Part shown: positions 1-12,027 of the stretch, in pieces
Position numbering within the stretch: the stretch's first letter is position 1
Layout of the letters: each line of letters begins with the position of its first letter
Source of the DNA: Hysterium pulicare CBS 123377
Lineage: Eukaryota > Ascomycota > Dothideomycetes > Hysteriales > Hysteriaceae
Reading direction: 5' to 3'
NCBI GenBank assembly: GCA_000467715.1
Contig: AJFK01000155.1
Location: 27,532-91,531 of the forward strand
Length of the DNA: 64,000 nt
Program-made: the position numbers and the translations under genes
Notes under the pieces: model-generated
Databases searched by the model: none
What the model was told of the DNA's origin: nothing
What the model saw: only the letters and a program-made list of their open reading frames with translations

Positions 1-408
1 ACAGTCTCATCGTTCACTTCTGTGCTGTTTCGATAAAGCCATTGCTGAGATCGGGTAGTGTTACCATTCACTAGTAAGCTTGCTTTGGTTGAGAGCGAAG
101 GGTTTCAATGTGGTAAAGGTTGCTCGAGAAGAGCTACAGCTTTGCTACGCATTGATACTGTCAAGCAATTCCGCCGTGACAGACACAGGGCCTAACCATA
201 ACCCAGCCGAAAACAGTAAACACTATAACACAATGTGATGCCGCCCATCCCAAACTCTAAACAACACCTCCAAACCATGCACAAATGACGTATACAGGCC
301 CATAAAACACCACGCAATGCAATTCCGACACCAAAGACCCCCAATCCATCTCCTCAACCCCTAATACGACGCGTGAAAGTGAAGCGGGACAAGAACAACG
401 ACAACCTC
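1..408. other. intergenic, 3' flank of first gene
   Basis: No supported gene is visible on either strand. The part next to position 408 should be the 3' untranslated region of the minus-strand gene that stops at 409. Confidence 0.5.
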
Positions 409-2435
409 TCAATACATATCCAGGTCCACAATCACCTTCAACACACCCTCAGCCCACGCGGCATTCCGAATATCCGTCTTCGCGTTCTCCCAATCGTCCT
501 CGGATTCAACCTCCTGAATGCCATTCGAGACCAACACCTTGACTTTGCAAGGAGGTAGCTTGCCATGCAAGTTCCCCAGTACATCATTGGGATTGAGCAT
601 TCCGGCGGTTGGATTGGCGTGATCGGCATTCGATGCGGTTCTACTTGCTGGTTGTGAGGGTAAGGTAGAGTCTTTTCGAGGGGCCTTGGCGTCGGCTCTC
701 AAGGCAGCAGCAGCAAGACCGACGGCAGCAGCAGTAACGGCATCACCGATGCTACGGACCGTTTCGGGTTCTACGCTTTCAGTGCTTCCCCGAAGCGCCG
801 GATACATGCTCTTTGCTATCTTCAACAGCATCAGAATCTCGTCGTAGAGCTCTGTGAGGCTGAAGGCTTCGTTGACTCGGTCTTTAACGGTGGTGGAATT
901 GAGCTTTGCTAAGTTTTTAATGAGAATGAGGTGGATTGTGTGGAAGAGAAATTGACGTTTTGGCAGCGGTTTGATGTCGATGGTTTCCAGATCGATCGCT
1001 TTGGGAGATGTGTTTTCGGAAACCACTGTGTTTTCAGGAACAATGTTGTTAGATGAGCTTGGTATAACTCCCGCGAAAGACATTTCGATGGCGGATGGAG
1101 AATGGTAATTATGTGAGTGTCTATGATGTGTTGCTGATGGTGATGGTGATGTTTGTTGAGAATGCTGAGATGGAATGAGAGTGGAAGCCAGTGTCGGGTC
1201 GAAGGCTGTTTGCTATAAACATGTTAGCTACTTCCAATTCAAAGTGTAACGCAGCTTACAAGCTGGTCTAATGCCCCAGTGCTATCGACGCTGCCCAGGC
1301 TGAATTCGCTCTCAAGCACCTGCCCGGCTTCTGCGCTCCCTTCCTTCTTCTTTCCTCCACCCTTTCTTGTCTCGATAGCGTACATCCGTTGCCTCTCGTT
1401 CGTCACCATACGCCTGAGCAACGGTGTTACTAGACTGATGATCTTATTTCCATCTCTCGGCCATATCCACCGTCGACCTTCCACTGCAACACTTTCCTCT
1501 CCCAATGCTCTCGCAGCATCTATCGCTTCTCTCTCACCAGGCTTCTCGACATGTTCCCCGAAAAATTGTTCGCCCGCGCCGTCGTTTAGAAAGTCCCGTA
1601 CGCAATTGAAAAGGCGCAGTTTTACCATGTCTGTGTCCCCCTTTCCACGATTTCCCACACAGCTCTGACGCTCAGGATGTGCAAGATCAAGCATGTAAGC
1701 TTTTGCCTGGGCTTGAAGATGCAGGAAATTTTCAGGGGTAAGTTGAAGTGACATAAACAGCTTCGACATCGGAGGACGGGTGTACTTCTTCGATGTTTGG
1801 GTGGATGGTTTCCTAAACAAAGCCGCGGCGGAATGGACTCCAGCAGCGCGTGCGTCAGAAAGGTGATCTAGATTGGGGGATGTGTCATTGTGATCATCAA
1901 CACTGGTGTTCTGCATGGGGCTTTCTGGCGTAGGGAGGTCGGGATCGGTTGGTATTGAGGTATCAGAGAGTTTTGTGCGTTTGTTGCTGGGACCACTACC
2001 TCCCACACCTTGTGTCGTATCATCGTTGCCCATATCATCTAGTGGAGGACTGGATACACGTTTCCGCTTTCCCCTGTTCTGTTGAGATGGCTGCAGCCCC
2101 GTCGCACCTTTTCTAGGAGCTCTCCTAGATTTTTCCACCCTGTTAACTTCTGATGACGCCTGAGCTTGTCCTGCTGCAGTGGTCGCAGCTTCAAGGAGCT
2201 CCACGAGATTGTGATTTTGTTCCAAATGGCCATCTGCTAGGGCATTTGAGTTCTGTCCGTCAAATCTGTTCATCTCATTGTGGGCTTGTGCGGCCTCAGA
2301 ATAGAGGGAAGCTGTGTGTGCGATAGATGATGGCAGGACATATTCCTCATCTTCCGATGCGCCATAGGGTTGGCCGTTGACATTGTTCTGATAGCTATGC
2401 TCGTGCATTTGGTAGTATGGAGCGTTCGTAGACAT
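409..2435 (-). CDS. hypothetical nuclear-type protein, 659 aa
   Basis: I read two exons, 2435-1260 and 1212-409, joined across a 47-bp intron (1213-1259) with a GTAAGC donor and a TAG acceptor; the join falls on a codon boundary. The frame then stays open through an internal Met at 1083 that could be mistaken for a separate start. The N-terminal half is acidic, Gln/Ser rich and low complexity, with basic KRKR-type clusters (GKRKR, NKRTK) that look like nuclear localisation signals. A compact, ordered-looking block follows around residues 220-365 (PPMSKLFMSLQLTPENFL, then LLRRMVTNERQRMYAIETR). A helical segment comes next, then an Ala-rich stretch and a C-terminus ending in VIVDLDMY. I do not recognise the family. 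The NLS-like clusters suggest a nuclear role, but no biochemical function can be assigned. Confidence 0.8.
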
Positions 2436-3175
2436 TGTAGCATTTGACCCGAGGACATCTGCTCATCGGCAAGTTATGTGCATATCCACTATTCAAGATA
2501 GTTTCGAGCTCTCTTGAGGCCAGTGCAAGCTAAGGTACAAGCAGATGGAAAGTTGAGGGAGGAGGGCGGATTGCAGATTGCTGGAAAGATAGGTGGTTAG
2601 CTTTTGAATGCGTCATATTTGGCATAGATCGAGCCACGCAATGCGCACCTGAGCCAGGCTTGATTGCTTTGGCAATTGCTTGGTGAAGACAATCGGAGCA
2701 ACAGCTCTTAAATGTTGGATGGTTGCGATGGAGGTTTGCGATGTTTGCTTGGTGTTGTTTTGCACTGTTTGACTGTCTTGCTGGCATGTGGGTCTTGGCA
2801 GTCATTCTCAGCGGGCAATACAATTCCAGGTACGCATATCAATCACTGCAGGCAGCACCATGGCTCGAAGGCTGACAATTAAAGTCTCTATGCTCTATGA
2901 CATCCCAGGCTGGATGTTTCAACAGTATATCGTACATTCTCCTCCTCCTCCATGACCCTAGATGCTCATCTTCAAGTAAGATATCATACAAGAATGTAAC
3001 TCAGCCAAACATGCCCAGAATAATGCTTCCATGCCCCAACGCCTGTAAGCCGTACAATGCAAATAACATCTACCTTACGAGCCAAATAGCCGAAACAATG
3101 AAGCCCGGCGGAGCTTCGTGAACCCATATTATTAGAGATGTTTTTAGGCGCCAAACTCCCCCGCATTCGGTCTTC
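2436..3175. other. intergenic
   Basis: This separates the starts of the upstream hypothetical gene and the 3' end of the DUF3431 gene. The open frames here are short, low in complexity and without recognisable domains. No gene is supported. Confidence 0.5.
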
Positions 3176-4411
3176 TTAAAAGCCATCTCCCTCATGCCAC
3201 TCTCGTCCCGCCTCCATCGCTCGATTCTTTGGGTCGTTGCCTCTCTCCGAGGCGGCTGCTGTTTTGCCATCGACAATTGGCCGCAGTCTTTCGATCTCCG
3301 CTTTGAGTTCTTTATCCTTTCCAGGTTCTGGGACATCAAGCTGTTGCGCCTCTCCAAAGCGACCCTCCTCTTCTGCTTCCGCGATGGCCTGTTTCATCTC
3401 CTCCCACCTTCGGAGATCACCTTCTCTGTCCCGCATTTCTTGTCTGGTTCTGATGAAATCATCGTATTCATCTTTGCCACCAAAGCAAACGCCATAGCCA
3501 TCGCACAAACAGGCGTGAATTTCGGGGCAAAATTTGTTACTGCCAGTGAACACAAATTGCCAAACATATTCCCAGATACGCCCGGAAATGTTATCTTCCA
3601 GAGGCGTGTGCAACAGCCAGTCGCGGTACCAAACATAGCTGGCAAGAGGTCTTGCTTGGATCCGTTCGCGAGATAGCGCAAACTGGGCACAACAGGGTTG
3701 AGCTAGAACCTCGGGGACTTCGTCAAGAGGGAAAAGCTCGCTCCAAGATTTGGCCATGACTGTTTCCTCTTGCTTGTAGACGTTTTCTTGGGTTTCGCCA
3801 GGATGCATCCAATCCGGGCAGCCGGGGTCCCAGCTACACCGAAAGTTCATATATCCCTCTCTCCATACTCGGGCGCGGCTGAGTCGGCTGACCATTGAGG
3901 CAGCATTACTACCTAGTAATTCCTCGTTGTGCCAGGCGAACTGATGAGCATGCATGAACATAGCAACATCTGGTAGATCGTCGTAGTTTTCTATTATCCA
4001 CGAAAGGTAGATCATGACCTCGTGGCCCTTGTTCTTGGGGGGATGTAGCGGAGCTGTCGGATCATCCGCGACGTATATGGCTGTCGGCTGATTCGGAAGG
4101 TTTTGCTTGATCCAGTCCACGTCCTCATTTTTTACCCTAGGAATTACAAGAATGGATGTGTAATTGTATCCGGCAGGCATCGGGCTGCCTTTCTTGAAGA
4201 CTGGCTTGGGGTTCCAATTGCCATACTCTCCTCCATATGGTGACCCTTTAGTCCCCTGGGGTTTTTGTTCCTCAGGTAATGTCTCACCCAGTCCGATATG
4301 TTGGGGTAGTCCCTTCCACGTCTCTTTTACGGTAGCACTGTGATATAGGAAGAAGACGAGTAAGACTGCGGTGAGAGCGAAGAGAGGTATGAATTTCCTT
4401 TGCAGAGCCAT
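3176..4411 (-). CDS. DUF3431 family type II membrane protein, 411 aa
   Basis: A single uninterrupted exon. Residues 8-22 (FIPLFALTAVLLVFF) form one hydrophobic segment after a short basic start, giving a signal anchor and a predicted type II topology with a lumenal C-terminal domain. That domain carries the hallmark of the fungal DUF3431 family: an ILVIPRVKNEDVDWI start, then an MFMHAHQFAWHNE motif, several Trp, and paired Cys (RCSWDPGC, AQPCCAQF). A Glu/Arg-rich, probably helical tail of about 90 residues ends the protein. The family is common in Pezizomycotina and is thought to resemble glycosyltransferases, but I know of no established reaction. The family call is firm; the enzymatic role is unknown. 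Confidence 0.85.
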   Translation of the reverse strand: MALQRKFIPLFALTAVLLVFFLYHSATVKETWKGLPQHIGLGETLPEEQKPQGTKGSPYGGEYGNWNPKPVFKKGSPMPAGYNYTSILVIPRVKNEDVDWIKQNLPNQPTAIYVADDPTAPLHPPKNKGHEVMIYLSWIIENYDDLPDVAMFMHAHQFAWHNEELLGSNAASMVSRLSRARVWREGYMNFRCSWDPGCPDWMHPGETQENVYKQEETVMAKSWSELFPLDEVPEVLAQPCCAQFALSRERIQARPLASYVWYRDWLLHTPLEDNISGRIWEYVWQFVFTGSNKFCPEIHACLCDGYGVCFGGKDEYDDFIRTRQEMRDREGDLRRWEEMKQAIAEAEEEGRFGEAQQLDVPEPGKDKELKAEIERLRPIVDGKTAAASERGNDPKNRAMEAGREWHEGDGF

Positions 4412-6631
4412 GATTTAGAAAGAGGAGGAGGCAGTTGCCCGCACGAAAGTGGATGAAGAGCGAGAGGGCCGGTTCATAAATATAAAAGATCTATGATACC
4501 ACGAAAACCATTAGCCTGAGGAACAAGTTTGGAGTGTGGTCACCAGTTGTGCGCCCATGTCGAGCGATAAGGATGCGCCAAATTATTAGGAAAGATGTAG
4601 CTACCTATAGCGATTAAAAAGTTACGTGGTCAACGGTGTGAATGGGCAACGCAGAAATCGGGATTCAATGCGTCCAAGCGAGGGGCGTATAGCTCGGAAA
4701 AAAATGGGTATCTTTTCGATGACGAAGTGGAAGAGAGAGAGTCAACAAAGACCTCGAAGTAGATTCATGGACCCAGCGACTGTGAGGGAGGTGACGCAGC
4801 TGACGAAGAAGCGTGCGGAACAGGAACACAGTGCACAGAAGGCAGGCAAGACATCCCTTATGGGGGCTGAGAGTCGCAATGGCATTCCCCTTCAGCGAGG
4901 CCCGTCCACCAAGATTCGATTGGTACAGCTGCTAGTGCATACGCCCTTGTCCCTGTCTGGTTTGGCGGCTGCGCAACCCAGCCAGCCTGGACCGGGTTTC
5001 TGAGGGGCGCTTTTCGCTTTTCGCAGGCTTGCGCGTCGATCATATTGAATCCCGAGCAATGAACACCACCACAGCTGAACAGGTGCGAGCAGCATGATTC
5101 ACAGAACGTCTCTGTTGCTTCCAAGATGAAAGGCGAATAACATTTTTCATTTTTCATTTTTCATTTATGATGCATGATACCTTTGCTACTGACTCTGGCC
5201 CACCGAGTGTGAGGGTCAGCCACCCGCGCAGCACAAGGCTGAGGCCAACGCCACCATCCCTGTGTTACCTGCAGAAATGCAACGGAATGTGAGAGAGATT
5301 ACGCGTCTGAGCTACAATACGGGCGCGACTCATGTTTGATAAGATAAATGCTCGCTACTCATCTTCTGCCATTCCAACGGCAACTACATCTAATAGCAGT
5401 GCGAAAGCAGTGGAACGACTTGCGCTCCAGCACGTTACTACATTGTCGTACCAGAGATATACAAAATCTCTTTGTTGCATTTAGGGCAGCAGTCGACACC
5501 AGTGTCTGAACTTGCAGCGGACTACTTCCCAGTCATAACATTGCGGATGGACGCATTTTGTCCGTTTCAAACGGTCAGTTGCGCTTGTTTGCAGTAATAA
5601 CGTTGCCCGACGGCTACGTGCTGTCCACTTGCGACAAGCACAGCGGAAAGATACAGGAAATGACTGGTAGAAGAATGCAAAACAAACGAGGAAGTAGCAA
5701 ATCTGGGGGCACTCACCGCAGTTCCCAACCAATGATTCTTTCTGCCCGCACGTCTCTCGTTGACCGTTTGCCGTCGGGTATTTGCTGTGAACAGAGTGAT
5801 GTGAAGTCTTCTTCAAGGTCGTCACACGAATGGCTTAGTTGATTTTATCGCTAGTGATGTTACGGCTCGCTCCATTTTCCCGTGTTTCGTATGCTCTTCA
5901 TTTGGACGTCTTACCGATGGGCTGTCGACCGAGATTTGGTATTTATACAGGGTTGCACGCGAATATTAATCGTCAATCGATCCATGGCTGATGTTGAGAA
6001 GTCGGCACATGGTGTTAATGCAAGCTCCCTTCATGTTGCATTCTAGGGCAGGAGCCGCTGTTGGCATTGTGGAGGGACTAGTTTTGAACTTTGCTGATCA
6101 GAGCCCACCCCAAAGACTGCCGATGGATGATTATGGGAAGTACAAAGACAAGGCTGAAGGTGTTGGGTTGTTGGGACTGATTATGTCTGTGATGTCCTAG
6201 GACGAGTCGAAGGGAAACGCATAGTAGTACAATTTGGTGCCGTTGTGATGTAGACGCATTCTGCCTCAGGACAAGCCGTCGCGTCAACAACCTTGAACGC
6301 ATTGCTGCAAACCAGTTCTCCCAAGGAAATCCACCGATCATGCCGAAGACCAAAGGTAGGTGACGGCTGAGCATTGCTGTTTCGAAGCATACCATTTTAT
6401 AACTCCGCCGTGTGAAAACCCAGATCGAAGCTGTAACTTTTGTCGAAGGAAAATTGCCGGAAAGCTGTGTTCACAGTGCTGAATTAAACCGAGAATGGCA
6501 AATGAAGAGAAAGTGGCGGAGTGTTAAATAGAGAAGGGAAATTGTCGCAAAGAAAGTCTTTCGGAGAATGTTGGAAGTCTCCTATGGTTCCTCAAAACCG
6601 CTTTGAATCTGTAACGGTCAGTCAAGGGGAT
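4412..6631. other. 2.2 kb gene-poor intergenic region
   Basis: No gene is supported. It includes the promoter of the DUF3431 gene and the 3' flank of the RRM gene. There is a short TTTTTCA-type tandem repeat near 5141. A TATA-like tatttataca stretch near 5940 is followed by small open frames at 5983-6200 on the plus strand (for example 5991-6200). These lack any recognisable domain and their context is weak, so they are not called. Confidence 0.45.
5141..5167. repeat. short tandem repeat, unit CATTTTT
   Basis: Three perfect copies of the 7-mer CATTTTT followed by a partial fourth copy. It lies in intergenic DNA and is best read as a microsatellite. Confidence 0.8.
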
Positions 6632-7705
6632 TTATTGGTGGTGGCGATAGTCATCACCGCGGTCATCGTAAGACCTGCCACCGCCATAGGCATCTCGACC
6701 TTCTTTGTGAGGAGCATCAGCGTAGCCTGCTCCAGCTGCTCCACCAGCGGGTGGTGCAGAGCGATCATAATATCCTCCTCCACGTCGGTCATCTCCTCGA
6801 CCTCCATAACGGTCATCGCGGGATGAAGCGTAGCGGTCGACACCTCGAGGGCCATAGTCATCTCGCTCACGGCGTCCATAGCTTCGTTCCTCACGGTCGC
6901 GGGAGCCTCGATACCCTCCACCATAATCATCGCGTCGACCGTAGCCTCCGCGACGATCTTCATAACGATCGTTGAATCGTCCACCGCCTCGACCTCCTCG
7001 GCCGCCGCTGAATCCTTCTGCAAGGACGATTAGCTCATACTAACGCATGTATCAGTAAGAGGGGGCTTACCTCGCTTGGGAGGACCATAATATTTGCCGG
7101 GTGTAGGGGTTCGTGGACGGGCACGTCGGGCCTTCTCAATACTCAGTGTTCTACCCTGATGGACTTCACCTTGTAGGCCTTCTTTGGCAGCATCGGCCTG
7201 ATCCGAAGTCACCATCTTCACAAATCCGAAACCACGAGACTCGCGAGTGTGAGGATCACGCATGATGTTGCATTTCTCCACCTCACCGTATTTCTCAAAG
7301 AGACGGGTGACTTCCTCTTCTGAGAGATTGGGATGAATACCGGTGACAAAGAGGTTGGAGCCTGGGTTGCGAGAGCCCTCATCGTCTTGCTGGCGAGGCT
7401 CTGGGGGAGGGCCACTTTGTTACTGTCAGCTCACGAACCATGGCGCTATCGAGTGTGTGAATCTTGTCTTACCGGCTATCCATGCGATCGCGATCCATTG
7501 GAGAAGCACTGCGAGCGCGAGAGTCATCATGGTCACGACGATCACCACGAGGCGAACGGCTTCTGTCGCGGTCGTATCCACGAGGCTCATCTACGCGTTA
7601 GAAATTAGCAAGACCGCGAACTCAAATCTGAAGTCGGTGTCGCAATAGAATAACAAACGCACCATCATAGCCACGCGTTTCGGTTTCGTAATCCATGGAG
7701 GCCAT
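6632..7705 (-). CDS. transformer-2-like RRM/SR splicing protein, 296 aa
   Basis: I read four exons: 7705-7663, 7590-7473, 7414-7071 and 7017-6632. Introns are 72, 58 and 53 bp, all GT-AG and phase consistent. The N-terminus is rich in RD/RS dipeptides (RDRSRSP-type). A single RRM lies at about residues 75-150, with RNP2 LFVTGI and RNP1 RGFGFVKM, followed by a basic linker RPRTPTPGKYYGPPKRG. The last 130 residues are Gly/Arg/Asp/Tyr rich (GGRGGRGGG, then repeated DDRYGG blocks). An RS-like N-terminus, one RRM and an RGG/Tyr-rich tail match the transformer-2 type of SR protein, which binds exonic enhancers in the nucleus. The tail may also drive self-association; that part is inference. The C-terminal exon is in a different frame from the RRM exon, so the gene is easily split in automatic annotation. 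Confidence 0.88.
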
Positions 7706-8293
7706 GGCACTGCAGACAACTCAAGTAAAGTTTGTCAGGTTGTGGTTCGGAAGAGTTGCACGAGAGTGACAAGCGCGTGAGCTGTCAGCGAAAAGCTTGT
7801 ACGGGCTCGCTTGAGGACGAGGAACTGCCAAAAGTCAAATCAAGAAATGAGAAGGCCGCTCAATGTAGTGCGAGGTGAAGGAGTGAGCGTGAGGTAGAGA
7901 GAGGTTGTGGTTGAGGTGTAGGTTCAACGGACAAAGCGAAAAGACGCAGGGTTGTGATGTGCATTTACGCGAGCTGAGGGAAGGCAGGAAGGGTGGCTTC
8001 GGTTTGTGCTGAGGCTGAGAGGCCCCAGGCAACGACGAGTCCACAATTCATCCACTTAATCTGGAATTCAACCACAATTATTATGCCGATACACTATAAT
8101 ATACAGAAGTGAAGCCCCGATAACCTCTGCTGATCCGCCAATGAAGCACTTGTAAAACCAATCAACTCCAGCGCGCCTCCGCCAATCTTGATGTCGCTAA
8201 TAATTTACAAGCAAGAAAATGCCGAAGTAACACAAAACCCTGCCTGGAGCGAGCCTCGTCTGCCATGCTTATGCCGAATGAAAAGCTACACCA
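7706..8293. other. intergenic between RRM gene and NTO1 3' end
   Basis: It contains the promoter and 5' leader of the RRM gene, including a CT-rich stretch on its sense strand near 7850-7990. It also holds the 3' flank of the next minus-strand gene. No additional gene is supported. Confidence 0.5.
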
Positions 8294-11200
8294 TTATCTC
8301 CACCGCCTCCTCTGCTTGCGCACCGACTTCTGCGCCGCTGCTGATGCGTTGCTTGTCTCCGGCACTGTCCCATCTGTCAGCAGCATATCATCCGGGTCAG
8401 CGAGTCCATCAACTTCATCATCATCAAGCTCACTCAGCTCCTCACTCATGTCGCGAAGTACTTCTCTGCCTGTCCAGCGTTCATCATGTATCGTTGTGCC
8501 CACTGGATCGAACGGCTCCATATACCATGGAATGCCGCCAAACGCAAGCGGTGCAAGTAAGTCCTTCTCGGACCTTGGCGGAGTGAGTGGCTCAGCAGCA
8601 ACAGCGGATGGATTGGTACTTCCAGAGTTCGAAAGGGCCGGCACGACGTCGTCTACGCCGTCATGTCCCACCGCGTTCTCAGCCTGATTATCGGCGGTTG
8701 ACATCTGGATGGTCTCCTGGCCCAGTTGCGCTGCAATAGCTTCCTCGTCTCCAGCATCATCCTGTGAGGTACCAGCGACACCGTTTGCTGAACTCGTAAC
8801 TGGCCTACGTGGAGGATGCACGTTCTCGTCCCCATTTGCTACTCCGACTTCTCCAAAATCTGTTTTATCCGCGTCAATCATGGAGATATCTTGAATCCCT
8901 CCGATTCCGTTCATTTGATCTTCCGCGTGCCTGTCTTCACCAACTTGCGTACTTGGCAGAACTACATGTGTGCTAACCGCAGTACTTGCTGCTTGACGAC
9001 GAAGGCTTAGATCGAGAAGAGCTTCAAGATTTGGCAGCTCCTTCTCAAAGGGCTTCCCTGCTAAATCCGATTCCTTCCGAGTTGCGTCCTCAAGGGGGTG
9101 CTGGATCGCTTTTATGATACGTTTCGCAAGCTTCTTCTTTTCTTTCTGTTCCGGAGTGAGCGATTTGTGAGCCACGCCGCTGAGTTGGTCTTGCGCATCC
9201 CGGGCATCAGTGATAGTTGCGAATCCAATGACAGCGCTAAACACGGCAGCCAAGTCCGCAGAGAAGATAGATACAGAGGTGTAGAATCTCTCTTCTAGTT
9301 TGGTTTCGATCGACTTGAATCCATCGCTGAAGACCTTTTTCGTATCCAGGCTGGGGCTTCATTAGTTCCGAATACGCGGCGTATGTGAGTTGGAGAACTT
9401 ACCTTTGAGCCTTCTCAAGGATTGGCCAAAGAAGTGGAGGGATGGGGAAATAGACAGAGTCAATGATAATCTTAAGGAGCTCCACATTTTTTAACCCCCC
9501 GGCCTCCCTTTCTACAATTTTCTCACAGAGCACTCGGATCTGTTCCATGTCGTCTTCAAGGCGCTCCGCAAACTCAACACGGCGTTGCAGTCTGGGTCTA
9601 CCGGCAGCACCCATGCCAGCGAAATTACGTCGCGTGATTTCCATGGATGTGAACGCCTCCATCTGTAGTTGGAGACGTTTCAGTAAGGCAGCGCCTCTTC
9701 GCGCTTCCCTCTTCAGAGTCCAATACTTGCAAGCTTCTTGTATGAACTCCTTTCGTTTAAGTATGCCGAATTTGATCAGAGCAACTTCAACATTGTGATA
9801 GACTGCTTGGGGGACCACGGGAGCACCAGATGGCAGTCTCCACGATTTTACCGCTTGACTACGCTTCCGCTTGGTGCCTACTGCAGCATCATCTGGTCCA
9901 AACTCGTCGGCACCTTCGACAGAAGGAACTGGTTGCGCTGATCCTATTGATAGAGCAATAGATTGGCTATCACCCCAGCGTGCGTTCCGCATAGTATGGC
10001 GATAGTATGCTTTCGCGTCGACTGTTGCTCTTTCGACATCGTTTTCTCTCCGCCATTCAGGAGGGCTATGCTTGTCACAGAACGCTTTGAGAACACTTGC
10101 GTCCAGTGAGCCTAATGTGCCATGCGACGATTTCATTCTCAGAAATAATCTGGCTCGTCTCGCGCAAGTCACATGGAAGGCTTCATAGCACGCTTTGTTG
10201 CCACACTGGATGCATGCGCCCATTTTCTGTTTGCAGATGTAGCAAGTCTTATAGATTAGCAGATGCGTAAATTTCGCGGATAGGGTTACTTACTAGCTTC
10301 CAACGTGTCTTTGGGACCTTCTCGACGTCTTGCACTGGTTCTTGGAAAGTAGTGTTGCCAAGAGTAACCTCTGGAATCCACATTGCGCAGAGAAGATGGG
10401 ACCATTTCATTGTGGTAGTCTGTTTGAAGGCACCTTCGATGTTCGGACAGAATATGCAACCCTGAAAGCATTAGCATCGGCATGATCTAGAAGAGCAAAC
10501 AATACATACAGGATGCTCGCTGATTGGAGTGCCTCGCCCCACGAGTTGGCATCGCCGACAAAGCCACTGGCCCTCGGGAATGAAAGGAACTCCATAACAT
10601 TCCTGGTGAACAGCAAGATCGCAGCCGTCGCAGAACACAATTGCATTGGTATTTTCGCAATCTCCGTCGTCACATATCGCGCATTTCGTATCCTGTTCCT
10701 CGCCTTGACCCGCAGGCTCACCATTCACCGCGGCCGCCGAACTTGACCGCGGACGATGAGTCTGTGGAGGCTTTGGATTTGGCTTAGGTATTCCTGAGCA
10801 CAAGATTGTCAGTAACACTGAATTTCTCATTTTGAAGATAAGCTTACGTTTCTCTAACGCATGCCACTCTTTCTCTATCTGTGTAATCGTAACTTCGAAA
10901 ATTGCAGGTTTGATGCCTTCGACGCCCTCTTCTCTCCTTTGGGCATTGAGTTGTTCTAGCCACCGGTCATCTTGCTCATCCATGTCATATTCTACTCTTC
11001 CAACAGGAACTGCTCCGGTCGATCCATCGCCGTCTGCCTTCAGGGTTAGGTCTAAGTCTTCTTCAATGGATCCCTCAGCGACCCGTATCAAAGTCTTCTC
11101 CGGTATCAGGAAAATATCACTCTCCTGATATCCTACGCTTGCCATTGGTCGATCGACATAATTGACTTGTACAGAATGATCCTGCTCAAAAGCCTTGAAT

Positions 11201-12027
11201 GGATCGACTTGACGGTGGGATGGTTTGGGTAACTTCAAGCCTTCCTTCGGGTTATGAGTCGGCGCTGGCGTAATCCTGGGTAGAGGAGGAGGGCCAAGCC
11301 CGTTCAACATCGGATTAGTGTCCCTTTGCCTAGGTGGTCTTCCAACCCGCCGTTTCACCGGGGTAATGATTTTGCCGTTTACTCCTCCAACAGTTACAGT
11401 GTCCCCGTCCATCGTTGGGCTTGTTGATTTCTCTGCAGTCTGCACATCTTGCTGGGCGCGAAGTGCATCATCCAAAGCAGCGGAAGCCCCATTTTCTATA
11501 GCGTACTGCCCAAGACCCACTCCGTTATTAGGTGTCGTAGGATGTGAATGCTGTGGAGTGGTGCCATCCACTAGATCCGCACTGAAAACAGGAAATTCGG
11601 CTTCTATATCGAGGTCCGGGTGGAATTCCTCCCAACCACGTTCTTCTCTAGGCTTATAGCCATCATTCTGAGCAACAGCTGCTGCGGCGGCGGCAGCAGA
11701 GCTTGACCGAGGACCTGCGGGTGGCCTTTCGCGGCGGGGACGAGTATAATGTACTGATGGAGAAGTTTGAGGCGCAATACCCCTCTCAGCATTCATTCGT
11801 CCAACGCGGCCTCTGGGCCCCGTATAAGCATAGCCACCTGGCCCCGTTCCCCCAACCGGAGTTTCTTGACCTGTTTCGTCGTCGACGTAACGCCCACCAC
11901 CACCAGGTCCACCGGGAATGTATCTGCGCTTCTTCTGGGGAGGGGCAGAGTCGGGGGGAGGATGTCGGACACGCGGTCGGCCCGCACTCCGCACGCGTTT
12001 CCTTGGCGTCGTAGTGATGGGTGCCAT
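8294..12027 (-). CDS. NTO1: Nto1/BRPF-like PHD-bromodomain protein of the NuA3 HAT complex, 1177 aa
   Basis: I read five exons: 12027-10848, 10793-10510, 10461-10294, 10247-9403 and 9350-8294. Introns are 54, 48, 46 and 52 bp. The first is stop-free and in frame, so an unspliced reading adds 18 spurious residues. Domain order is a basic AT-hook-like N-terminus (VRSAGRPR, GRPPRQR), an Epl1-like region at about 250-390 ending HALEKRIPKPNPKPP, and a PHD finger at about 430-475 (CAICDDGDC to WLCRRCQ). An extended zinc-knuckle PHD follows at about 485-600 (CIFCPNIEGAFKQT, LLCAMWIPE, CYICKQKMGACIQC, FHVTCARRA). A divergent bromodomain-like region lies at about 770-880. This order is that of Nto1 and BRPF scaffolds, which couple the Sas3/MOZ acetyltransferase to methylated histone H3. 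It is divergently transcribed from the cystinosin gene. Confidence 0.93.

Noticed and set aside
409-1083. A separate gene starting at an internal Met at 1083
   Set aside because: A clean GT-AG intron joins the frame to the upstream exon in phase, so it is the 3' exon of one gene.
3194-3676. 160-codon plus-strand frame opposite the DUF3431 gene
   Set aside because: Antisense shadow of a conserved coding exon.
5991-6200. Small plus-strand ORF (69 codons) after a TATA-like sequence
   Set aside because: No domain, uncertain start and only about 40 bp from the TATA-like site to the first ATG; insufficient support.
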